Positions 51,501 through 61,301 of a DNA stretch of 64,000 nt are shown piece by piece; within the stretch, counting starts at the first letter, position 1, and every line of letters starts with the position of its first letter. Origin of the DNA: Lottia gigantea (Eukaryota > Mollusca > Gastropoda > Lottiidae). The notes beneath the pieces were generated by a model, which saw only the letters and a list, made by a program, of their open reading frames with translations, ran no database searches and was not told the origin of the DNA. The position numbers and the translations under genes were made by a program. Location: contig NW_008709919.1 in the NCBI RefSeq assembly GCF_000327385.1, positions 915,195-979,194 of the forward strand. The letters run 5' to 3'.

Positions 51501-54500
51501 TTCAACCACTTCAGGTATGTTTCTACATGACATCATTTGCTCTTATCTGAGTTTTGCAGTCTGGTGACCGTGAATAAGTCATCTTTCCTCAATATACCAG
51601 ATATTTCATAGAAATATTTTATAAACTGTCATGGGTAGCTTAAATTGAGCTTTATCAGCTGGTACAGCAACAATAACTTGCTAAAGCAATTGGCAATGTA
51701 TAGGCTCCTATAATGAACAATATTGTTTTAATAGTGATATTTTTTTTTTTACAGAACAGAAGTAATAAATCTCAACTGTGTTCACTTCCTTTAGTGACAG
51801 CTGTCGTCTGTTCTGTACCTTTATCAGTAAGTATGTCAAAAACAGAAATTACAAGATCATATGATAACATAGTATCATCAGTAATGTCTGTGTGATCATC
51901 TTGATAATGAAATATCATCATCAGTATTTTCTGTCTGAACAAGAATGAAATGTGGAATGAAATAGTATCATCAGTAATGTCTATACAACTGATGATCTTA
52001 TCACTAATGATATCTGTTTCAGGAAACAATGGTCAATATAGATGATATAGTATCATCAGTAATGTCTATCTGTACAACAACTGATGATCTCACAATTTGT
52101 GAATATGGCAGTAAATGTATAGCTGGTTTACTCAATAAATTAACAGGTGATTACAAACATTTCCACACATAAGTGCTTCTTTATCTGTTATGTCTAAGGC
52201 AACTCTTGGAAGTTGGTTGAAAAGAAATAATAGCCCAAAATATTTTATTTAATTTCTTTTAAATTTTCATTCTTGTTAATGCAATAATTAAACAAACATA
52301 TATACATATTAAGATGGGTGTATATGTGTATTTCAGAATCATATATTGAAGGTATACTAATGGACATAGATAAATTATGGGATGGATTATTTACAGTAAA
52401 CCAATCTAGTGAGAATGTTGAAAGAAGTGTGATCTTACTGACTTGGATAACTAAAGCCTTGGTATTAAGAAACCATTGCAAAGCTAAAGAATACATTCAA
52501 AAGGTTTGTTGGAAGGCAATCATTTAAGTGTTTGAAAAGAAGTTAAAAGGACAGGTCTATTTTTTTTAATATCACAGACACATATAGCTTCTTTTTGAGT
52601 AATAAATTGCACTGGATAAATCTATATCTGTTTGGGCCAAATTTTGATATCATTTATGTTTTAATGAAAGTTTTTCTTTTATAATAATTTTTAATAATTT
52701 ATGATATTGTTTTCAAATTTTAATTCAATTTTATGCTTTTGAGTAACTTGTTTTAACAAATTGTTTTATTACGATTTTAAGATTTTTGTCCAAAAATAGT
52801 TCAGTTTTACGGTTGTTGGATTTCTGTTTAGTTATAATAATATTAGTATGATTTCTGTGTTTGGTTATTATAATTCAGTATGATTTCTGTTTTCAGTTAA
52901 TATGATTTAGTATGATTTCTGTGTTTGGTTATAATAATATTAATATTATTTGTGTGTTTGGTTATAATAATATTAGTATGATTTCTGTGTTTGGTTATTA
53001 TAATTCAGTATGATTTCTGTTTTCAGTTAATATGATTTAGTATGATTTCTGTGTTTGGTTATAATAATATTAATATTATTTGTGTGTTTGGTTATAATGA
53101 TATTAGTATGATTGCTGTGTTTGGTTATTATAATTCAGTATGATTTCTGTTTTCAGTTAATATGATTTAGTATGATTTCTGTGTTTGGTTATAATAATAT
53201 TAATATTATTTGTGTGTTTGGTTATAATGATATTAGTATGATTGCTGTGTTTGGTTATTATAATTCAGTATGATTTCTGTTTTCAGTTAATATGATTTAG
53301 TATGATTTCTGTGTTTGGTTATAATAATATTAATATTATTTGTGTGTTTGGTTATAATGATATTAGTATGATTGCTGTGTTTGGTTATTATAATTCAGTA
53401 TGATTTCTGTTTTCAGTTAATATGATTTAGTATGATTTCTGTTGTCACTTAATATGAGTTAGTATGATTTATGATTTCAGTTGTTAGAGTTATTGAGTGT
53501 GGACATCGTTGGTAGTATCGTTGCAGAATATTTCTATATTATTGTTACACAATATAAAGATATTTTAAACAGTGAAATGAGAGCCGATATCAAGATGTTT
53601 TATCATCAAAGATTATTTTTAGAAAATAAAGATAGACTGGTTACTGATTATCAAGAATCTGAAAGTGGTAAGTCTAAGTATTACTTGTTACTAATTGAAG
53701 TGCCAGCTTGGAACAGATTTGGGAATCAGAGAGGTTCAGAAAGTTGGGCTTAGGTGTTAAGAGTTCAATCTTGGCAAGGGTTTCAACCCTGTTAGATGGA
53801 ACAAGACATTAATGCAAGGCATCATGTGCTTCAGACTGTGCAGATACCAGAACAGGCTAATACTGAAAAATTTCCCTGTTGCACACTGCACAGTGATGCC
53901 TGTTTTGATTAGCACAATTTGGACAAGCTAAGTAAGTAAAGTGAGATGAGAAAAAGCTAGCCATGCCATATTGTCTTGAATTTCAGGTGCAATAAAGAAG
54001 AACTATCTGATTGTGTTAAGCAATTTGATGAAACCGTTACAAAAACAAGTTTTACTACCAGAACTACCATTGGTAAGAATCTTTTGGTTAAATTTTTATC
54101 GACTGCACCAAATCATATATTGTACCAATAGACTGTTGCCAACAGGCAAGAGATGGAAAATTGGTCATTTTGACTTGCAGAAAGTCTTCCAAACATTAAA
54201 TAACTCAACTATTAATTTAGTTTGTAACAGACCTAAAATAAACTATAGGTTGTACTTTTTTGTACATTTCTTGGGGCTTTGTATATGCTGTGATAATTCC
54301 AACATATGAACATTTTGTGTTTTTCAGCTGCTACCTTTACTGATACACTCTCTTGTGTATGAAGATAGAAATTTAATACAGGTTACCTTGACAACCATTC
54401 AAAGCTTATGTGAAAATAAAGAGGGAAGTCTGTTGCTATGTAAACATTTAGATTCTGTAATACCACAGCTATTACAACTTTCAAAATATTTATCAGATAT

Positions 54501-55969
54501 GGTAAGCTATCTGTGTTGTTTCTCAGTTGATCACTTTAAGATAATTTACTATTTTACTACTGCACTAAGTAGTACTTAGAGAGATTGTAAAGAGGTTTTC
54601 TAAATTTTGTATGTGTATTAGGGACAATGATAGCATCAGTTTGCACCATTCAAATTTTCAATCAGACATCTGTGGTTCTTGCAATTCCACTGAGTTTTAT
54701 ATGACGTCACTAATCACAAAAGTATGCTTTATCACATAAGTGTTTGATGACGTCACTAATGGGGCCTTATGTGATTAAGCATATTCTGTGATTAGTGACG
54801 CCATCAAACACTTAAGTTTTAGTGGAATTGCAGGAACCACAGACGTCTGACCGAAAATTGGAATGGTGCAAATTGATGCTTTCAGTGTCCCTGATCCACA
54901 ATCTTTACAATCCCTTTGAATTGATTTTAAGATAAGTTTTATTATCCAATCAGACAACTGTAATACTTAACCTCGTTACAAGATTAAGGCTCCAGAGTTC
55001 ATATTGTAATTTGGTATATTTATTGAAAAATTTTGACAATCAGCAAATTTCTATGAGATTGATATGTCAACTGAATGAGAAATGTAATTAAATATAGTTT
55101 GATAAGATAACAGTTCAATAACACCATACTTAACTGTCTTTTCAGAAAATCAGAATATCAGCTTTAAAATGTTTAAATACAGTCAGTCATTTACCAAGTC
55201 ATCTGATATTACCATATAGAAATACTGTTATCAAATCTTTAGTACAAGTTCTAGATGATAAAAAACGTTTGGTACGAAATGAAGCTGTCACAGCTCGCTC
55301 TAAATGGTGAGATCATATATATATGTATTTTTAAAATGGATTAAGACAGCATTCATGAGGATCCCTTCTTTGTTCTATGCACCTAGCATTGATCTTTCCC
55401 AGATTATTTGTACCCATTTAAAGCTGTTTGACTGGAATGATGAGGAAAGATAACTTATTCATGGTCTCCTTAAATAAATGCTTTCCAAGCAGATGTACTT
55501 AATTCAAATATAAACTATGTTTACAATTAAGTATACACATACAAATATAAGTGATGTGCATACCACCATAAGTAACACATGCCAATACAAGTGACACCAC
55601 ATACCACCATGAATGACACATACCACCATAAGGGACACATACCACTTGATGTGACATGTACCATCATAAGTGAGTGACACATAAGTGACACATACCAACA
55701 TTATACCAACATAAGTGACACATACAAACATAAGTGACACATACCAACATTATACTAACATAAGTGACATATACCAACATAAGTGACACATACAAACATA
55801 AGTGACATATACCAACATAAGTGACACATACAAACATAAGTGACATATACCAACATAAGTGACACATAAGTTACGCGTTCAAGGTTTTTTTATTTTTATT
55901 TAAATTTTGAGACATTTAAAGTTGTTTTTTTTTTTCAGGTTTTTGATAGCTGAACCAGGCAGTTCCTGA
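42513..55969 (+). CDS. MMS19: MMS19 nucleotide excision repair / cytosolic Fe-S assembly protein
   Basis: The targeting subunit of the cytosolic iron-sulfur complex (with CIAO1 and CIAO2B) that delivers Fe-S clusters to XPD, DNA polymerases and other nuclear proteins. 25 exons: 42513-42594, 42981-43029, 43141-43251, 43586-43671, 43873-44017, 44233-44358, 44780-44841, 45213-45374, 45927-46004, 46398-46536, 46755-46909, 48103-48178, 48313-48520, 48899-48996, 49350-49484, 50923-51133, 51424-51514, 51755-51826, 52023-52146, 52337-52503, 53481-53667, 53987-54072, 54328-54501, 55146-55306, 55939-55969; about 1004 residues (human about 1030). Diagnostic blocks: FVHGYIQTMDAEKDPRNLIL, LECAPVYG-like AECAPVYGTAALKEY, WITKALVLR, KQVLLPELPL, LDDKKRLVRNEAVTARSKW. 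HEAT-repeat helices throughout. Exon 3 has one extra base (AAA at 43188-43190), shifting the frame as given; all other junctions fit. AATAAA at 56024-56029. Confidence 0.95.
43741..43790. other. Assembly gap (50 N)
   Basis: Fifty N bases in MMS19 intron 4. Exons 4 and 5 join in phase 0 and the protein aligns without a break, so no coding exon seems to be lost. Confidence 1.
45700..45905. repeat. Dispersed repeat family C, copy 1
   Basis: It shares with 56310-56495 the ordered blocks TTTTGACCTTTCTT.ATCG, AATTCTCTTCTAATT, CTTTCTATTCATATA, GTATTAGCAT and AAATGAAAATAAGGGAA. No coding capacity; probably a short transposon remnant. Located in MMS19 intron 8. Confidence 0.75.
46920..48000. repeat. 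30-32-bp minisatellite, about 34 copies
   Basis: It fills most of MMS19 intron 11. The unit is close to TATAACATTATTATAACAGT followed by AAATATTTTTAC, very AT-rich and partly self-complementary (GTAAATATTTTTAC). The copies vary by small indels. Confidence 0.95.
49406..50878 (+). repeat. 88-bp minisatellite built from MMS19 exon 15 and its donor
   Basis: About 16-17 copies, the first being the 3' half of exon 15 itself (to 49484). Each unit repeats the coding end (ATCTCATCATAAATTACTTC to AAATCAACAGAAAG) followed by the donor GTCAGT. The array runs to within 45 bp of the exon 16 acceptor. Copies are highly alike, so the expansion is recent. One truncated unit lies near 50455-50505. Confidence 0.95.
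51838..52022. repeat. Partial duplications of MMS19 exon 19 in the preceding intron
   Basis: The exon 19 block ATAGTATCATCAGTAATGTCT (true copy at about 52048-52068) also occurs near 51870 and 51963, the latter followed by ACAACTGATGATCT as in the exon. These are old local copies without obvious coding potential. Confidence 0.75.
52820..53480. repeat. 130-bp higher-order minisatellite before exon 21
   Basis: About five copies of a roughly 130-bp unit, itself made of diverged subunits close to TTAGTATGATTTCTGTGTTT GGTTATAATAA. Each large unit contains ATTTCTGTTTTCAGTTAATA, which resembles the real exon 21 acceptor (ATGATTTCAGTTGTTAG). Confidence 0.9.
54577..54917. mobile_element. MITE family B, copy 2
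   Basis: About 340 bp in MMS19 intron 23. Ends GATTGTAAAGAGGTTTTCTA and its inverted counterpart CTTTACAATCCC match the copy at 27103. The inner part adds a second inverted structure with two TGACGTCA palindromes (54702-54709 and 54748-54755) around TATGCTTTATCACATAAG. No coding capacity. Confidence 0.87.
55540..55870. repeat. ~19-bp minisatellite
   Basis: Imperfect tandem copies of CATAAGTGACACATACCAA in MMS19 intron 24, just upstream of the last exon. The open frames seen on the minus strand here are products of the repeat. Confidence 0.9.
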
Positions 55970-56309
55970 TAAAAGTTGAACACTTGATCATACTAGTTCT
56001 CTTTGTAAAATATTCTATATATAAATAAATTGAAAGTTAATTCATTTAGCTTGTTCTTATTCCAGCAAAACTCAGAGTTGGGCTTTTAAAGGACTGCTAC
56101 GTCTTAAAATGGACATAAACGGATTTAGGCTGGTAGCTAGCCCAGCTTCATCTGAATTTTTCAGGGGGCCAAATAGCAAACTATTTGAAGTAATGGTGTT
56201 TTTAATGAACTATCATATATTCTTAGTCATATCATTATCATTAATTATATATAATTACTGCATATAATTAATAGTTTTAACCAATCAGAAATGTCCAGGT
56301 ATTTGTAGT

Positions 56310-56495
56310 CTGGATAAACAAAAAAAGGTATTTTTGACCTTTCTTAATCGTCACAAATTGGAATTCTGCTGGTAATTCTCTTCTAATTTAGCTGATGATG
56401 AAGTCCAAGTCATTAGAACACCTCTACTTTCTATTCATATAAGTATTAGCATTTTCATTTTCATAAATGAAAATAAGGGAATTCATCTTTAAACT
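56310..56495. repeat. Dispersed repeat family C, copy 2
   Basis: Matches 45700-45905 in the same orientation and block order, with small indels. See that copy for the shared blocks. Confidence 0.75.
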
Positions 56496-57589
56496 TTGTA
56501 TTCACAAAAATTGAAATAGTTTCCTGGGAATGAAATTGGCAATGTCATGCAGTGTGCAATGAATGAAGTTCTTCTAGTACATCAGCTATCAGACCTACTA
56601 CTTTTCAAATAAATTGAAGAGGGTTTTGTGTTCATTCTGAAGACACATGGCATGGGTTTATTGTCCCACTGAACGACTAGAGGCTTGTTTCATCTCAACC
56701 CCATGGATACCCACCACTGACAGGGACAGCGGGAACAGGGTCGGAAAATCTAAAGGTAATATCTCCACCAGCACCAAACAGGACAGGATGAAAACTGGTC
56801 GTTAGCCCTGAACAATTTTATGAAACTTCAGATGACCTAAAGGGGCCACAAAATATTCCAGGGGATGCACTCAATCTGAACTCTGTAAAATTGGTTTCAA
56901 TGAAATTTTTCAAAAAGTGATTAAGCACTGTAAAATACATATAGGTATAAATGAACGGCGTTTTGTTGTCCTCAACAGTCCGAGACCATAAATCTTTTTT
57001 CATACTTAGCTGGGCTGTAGTAGCTCTTTCACGTGCATAACCAATTGTATCAAAGAAAACTCAATGTATTCCAAAGGGTACAAAGTTTCTAGCATTATCA
57101 CATTTATCTTCAAATTTTATCTTTTCTTGGTGTGCAGGGCAATATGAAATGGAGTAAAAACTAAGCTGAGCCCTGAAAAATTTTTACTCGAAAACATGTG
57201 CAGGGAAATTTCCACTGCAAATTACATCTTAATCTGATAAGGTTTTCACTCACTCATATATTGACCTTTGTTTAACTATTTGGTGGCAGATAAAACTTTT
57301 ACAAGAAAATTAGAAGTTAGTTAAGTGGTAACGGGTAAAGTATTTAGAAAGAAATGTCTTTTTTTACCTTGAAGACAAAACGAACGTCTGCGTTTTTCGA
57401 TATAAAAAGTCGGCGAACAATATCTGGAATGTGTGAAGGGCCTTGATACGATATATTTTGTAAAGATAACTTGCCAGGCAAGGTAATATACGCTCAATGG
57501 CAGCTTTGATTTAAAATAAAATATTTGGCAGCACAGTAACAATCACCAGTATGAAATATTCAACCTTCAGTCATACCTTCTTTTGAATT

Positions 57590-58330
57590 TTTTGAGCGAT
57601 ACTGTATACTATTACCACGTTTCATCCAATTAACGGCTAAAACTTGAATGCGTTTTTAAGCAAGGGCAATAAGTCAAACTAAATATTTTTCGATTCTTCT
57701 GATTTTCGGTAGGGTTCGTCCTTGGTTGATAACATAAACTCACACTAAGTTTCGTCAAAATCCATCAAGAATTGTGCCTTCTAGAGTGTTTATGGGCTAA
57801 AAATTGAATGCGTTTTCAAGAACAAGGACAATAACTTATACTTATAAGTTCCCGATTTTTCTGATTTTCAATAGGGTTCATCCTTTTTTCGTCAAAATCT
57901 GTCAATAATTGAACCTTCTAAAGCGTTTACGAGCTAAAAATTGAACGTGTTTTTAAGAACAAGGGCAATAACTCATACAAAATATTTTTAGATTCTATTA
58001 ATTTTCGATAAAGTTCATCCTTGGTGGATAATAAACACTCACACAAAGTTTTGTCAAAATCCGACAAGAATTGTGCCTTCTGGAGTGTTTACGAGCTAAA
58101 AATTGAACGCATTTTCAAGAACAAGGATAATAACATATGATTTTTCTGATTTTCAATAGGGTTCATCCTTTGGTGATTACTAACACTCACACAAAGTTTC
58201 TTCAAAATCCGTCAAGAATTGTGCCTTTTAGAGTGTTCACGATCTAAAAATTGAACGCGTTTTCAAGAACAAGGGCAATAACTCACACTAAATATTTTTC
58301 GATTTTTCTGATTTTCATCCTTGGATGATA
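57590..58330. repeat. ~140-160-bp tandem repeat, about 5 copies
   Basis: The blocks GGGTTCATCCTT, AACACTCACACAAAGTTTCG, GTCAAGAATTGTGCCTTCTA and AGCTAAAAATTGAACGCGTT recur in order about five times with moderate divergence. It resembles a low-copy satellite or the tandem core of a transposon. Confidence 0.85.
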
Positions 58331-59099
58331 GCAAAGACTCACACCAAGTTCCACTTTTTCCAATTTTTCAATGAAGTATTTGTTCCATTCCTGGCATGGA
58401 TAATCAAACCCTTCCCTTCCCCGAAAACTAACTACAGTGGTGTGTGGATCCGCAACTTTTCTGCCATCAGAGCTAATTTGGCACTTTCAGATGGCCGCCC
58501 TGGCTTATCGTCGGGTACTGAAGTAGATGGATGACTAATTTTGAAATCTACTCTACGCGACATTAAGAATTTGATTGACATTCCATGCCCCTTTTTTAGC
58601 AAATCAGACACAAGTTTCCTCATTTCACCAGTCGCGACAACAGACAAGTCAATGAGCTTATCAAGAATGTGCAACCGTGAAAGCATGTAGGTCATTCAAG
58701 GAACAGACTCCATGTCATATGATCCCGACATTCAAAAATACTTGACAAGTCAGCCGATATTGCATCGGTAATCAATGTGCTGTTAAATTCCACATCTACA
58801 TATTTTTGCTTTGCTCAAAGGGCACCCTCCGTTCACACCCTTATCAAATGATTATCTGAAAGTGATAACTTGAAGAGATACTGGACAGGTATATAATATG
58901 TAAAGTTGATAACTAAATTAAACACTCGACTTATGTAAGTACCTCTCAAGTGATAACCGACGAAAGAAAATTGGTGATGAGTCAATCCAATACTGGTATG
59001 TATCAATTTATTCCAGATTAGCTTATACTCTGATATTTCCGCAATGAAAACAATTAAAATGAATTTATCATTCTATATCAAGCAGATTGAAATCAACTT

Positions 59100-59800
59100 C
59101 TGTTTCAATACAATTATAATAATACATGTATCTTAGGTTAATCAACTTTTCTTTCTATACAGATATAATAATACTTGTATCTTATGTTGATCAACTTCTC
59201 TTTCTTCTATACAATTCTAATAATACATGTATCTTATGTTAATCAATTTCTCTTTCTATACAGTTATAATAATACATGTATCTTATGTTAATAAAATTCT
59301 ATTTGTATACAGCTATAATAAAACATGTATAGTAACTTATGTAAATCAACTTCTGTTTTAATATAGTTATAATAATACATGTATCTTATGTTAATCAAAT
59401 TCTATTTCAATATAGTTATAATAATACTTGTATCTTATGTTAATCAACTTCTCTTTTTATACAGTTATAATAATACATGTATCTTATGTTAATCAACTTC
59501 TCTTTCTATACAGTTATAATAATACACGTATCTTATGTTAATAAAATTCTATTTGTATACAGCTATAATAAAACATGTATAGTAACTTATGTAAATCAAC
59601 TTCTGTTTTAATATAGTTATAATAATACATGTATCTTATGTTAATCAAATTATCTTTCGATACAATTACAATAATACGTGTAACCTTAAGTTAATCATTT
59701 CCCCTTTCTATTTAATTATAATAATACATGTATCGTATGTTAATCAACTTTTCTTTCAAAACATTTATAATCATACATGTATCTTATGTTTATCAACATA
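59100..59800. repeat. 50-bp minisatellite with 250-bp higher-order period
   Basis: About 14 copies of a unit near ATAATAATACATGTATCTTA then TGTTAATCAACTTCTCTTTC. A distinctive variant block (TAAAACATGTATAGTAAC) recurs 250 bp apart (near 59321 and 59571), which shows that five units were duplicated together. Confidence 0.88.
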
Positions 59801-61301
59801 TTGTTCTGCATATATACATGAAGCTTATTCGGGTACTCTTTCGTTATAGTTATTATATATAGTAATATATGTGTCTTATGTGTATTACTTCTCACAAGTA
59901 CTTGAATGATCCACTGGTAAGTCAGTACAATTATTCGCAAGCAACTTTCACTGGCAAATCACTCTTTGTTTTCTGTTTCCGTTTCTGCTTGATACAGCTT
60001 TAGATACCTTATTTCGAATGAAACATCTCCAACACATGACAACGTTTTAACAAATAATATGGCCTGGTTAATAATGACCTACGTGTAGTGACCTACATAC
60101 ATATTGAACTATACAGTAAATATGGAAATTGTACATATCAGCATTTTCTTTTATGATTGATAGTATATTGCCGAAGCTCAAACAACACCAGGCATACGAA
60201 CTCAATATGAAACTGGGGTTCAAAACCGCGCAAGTCTTATATCTGGACCCCCTGTAGGGGATCACACATTTTTACTTGATCAGTGTAGGAGACGTAGCAT
60301 AAAGTGACCTCAAAATGAGATAATAGAAGCTATTAATGTATATCATTGTACAATCAAAATGGGTCATTGAGTGTAACGAAAGGTTTGTTCATTGGACATC
60401 AGGAACAATCAGCTTTCTTAAAGTAAGTGTTTTTCGCTCTTTCTGTTTAATGTTCACGTGACGTTCAAATTCAGCTTCAATGCAGATATTTTTTTACTAA
60501 CTTGTCCTAGTGCAATAACTTGTATGTTAACTACACTATAATAAGGCAAAATACCAATTAAATTTTCAAACTTGAAACTGACAATGTCGTCTCGTCTTGA
60601 TAGATCTAAAATATAGCTGAACAAAGCAAAAAGACCATACCTTTACTACTTTTCGAAAAAATATCCCAGCTCGGTTCACTTACAATATCTAAATATCAAA
60701 CAATTCCTCAAAACTTCCATGATGTGTTCCATTACAAGGGCATACAATAATCATCAAGGCAAATTTAAAATGAGAGATTAGCTTCAAGTAACAGAACGTT
60801 AATTGGGGGCTAATGGATGCATTAATGTAACGTCCACACCTCTCCGGAGGTGGTAGGTTGCAACGGCAAGTTGAATGACAATACTATCATGACCCATGTC
60901 ATAATCTACTTTGATTTAAGCTTCCTTAATCCACGTCATTTCAAATTCTTTGCAGTGCTATTTAGTTTTCATTATGAATGCAAATAAATTCGTAGATTCT
61001 AGCCCTCCAAAATATGATTCCGGACGTAAATCACCTCCACATGTCCTTTAACACCCCCTTACTTGAAACAATACAAGAAAAAATGTCCCCTATTAAACAC
61101 TGGAAAACCCTTTCATATAAATTGTCAATATCACACAACAGCCTTTATGCAGATGTTATATTTGATAGTGTGAAGCAAATTGGAAAATAATCGGCTGAGA
61201 ATAAAAGTGGATCCTTCAAACTGCTTTTTATTATTTCGGCCGTGACGAAATCTCAAGCAGATCGACATGATAATTCTCTTTAATTTCCAGTTCGTGAAAT
61301 T

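Larger units (their letters stand above)
55970..61290. other. Intergenic MMS19-PMT, mostly repeats
   Basis: Starts with the MMS19 3' UTR (AATAAA at 56024-56029). Holds repeat family C copy 2 (56310-56495), a tandem array at 57590-58330 and a 50-bp minisatellite at 59100-59800. Open frames such as 58432-58695 (-) lack recognisable domains. The region just before 61290 is probably intron upstream of the first coding exon of PMT, so a 5' non-coding exon should lie to its left. Confidence 0.6.

Noticed and set aside
55504-55867. Minus-strand frames rich in CHLCWYMSLMFVCVTYV-like repeats
   Set aside because: Translation of the 19-bp minisatellite, not a gene.
58432-58695. 87-codon frame (-) with PGRPSES, faintly like the GRP motif seen before Lys/Arg-rich stretches in some transposon-linked proteins
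   Set aside because: Bounded by stops on both sides, no catalytic motif, no neighbouring transposon structure.
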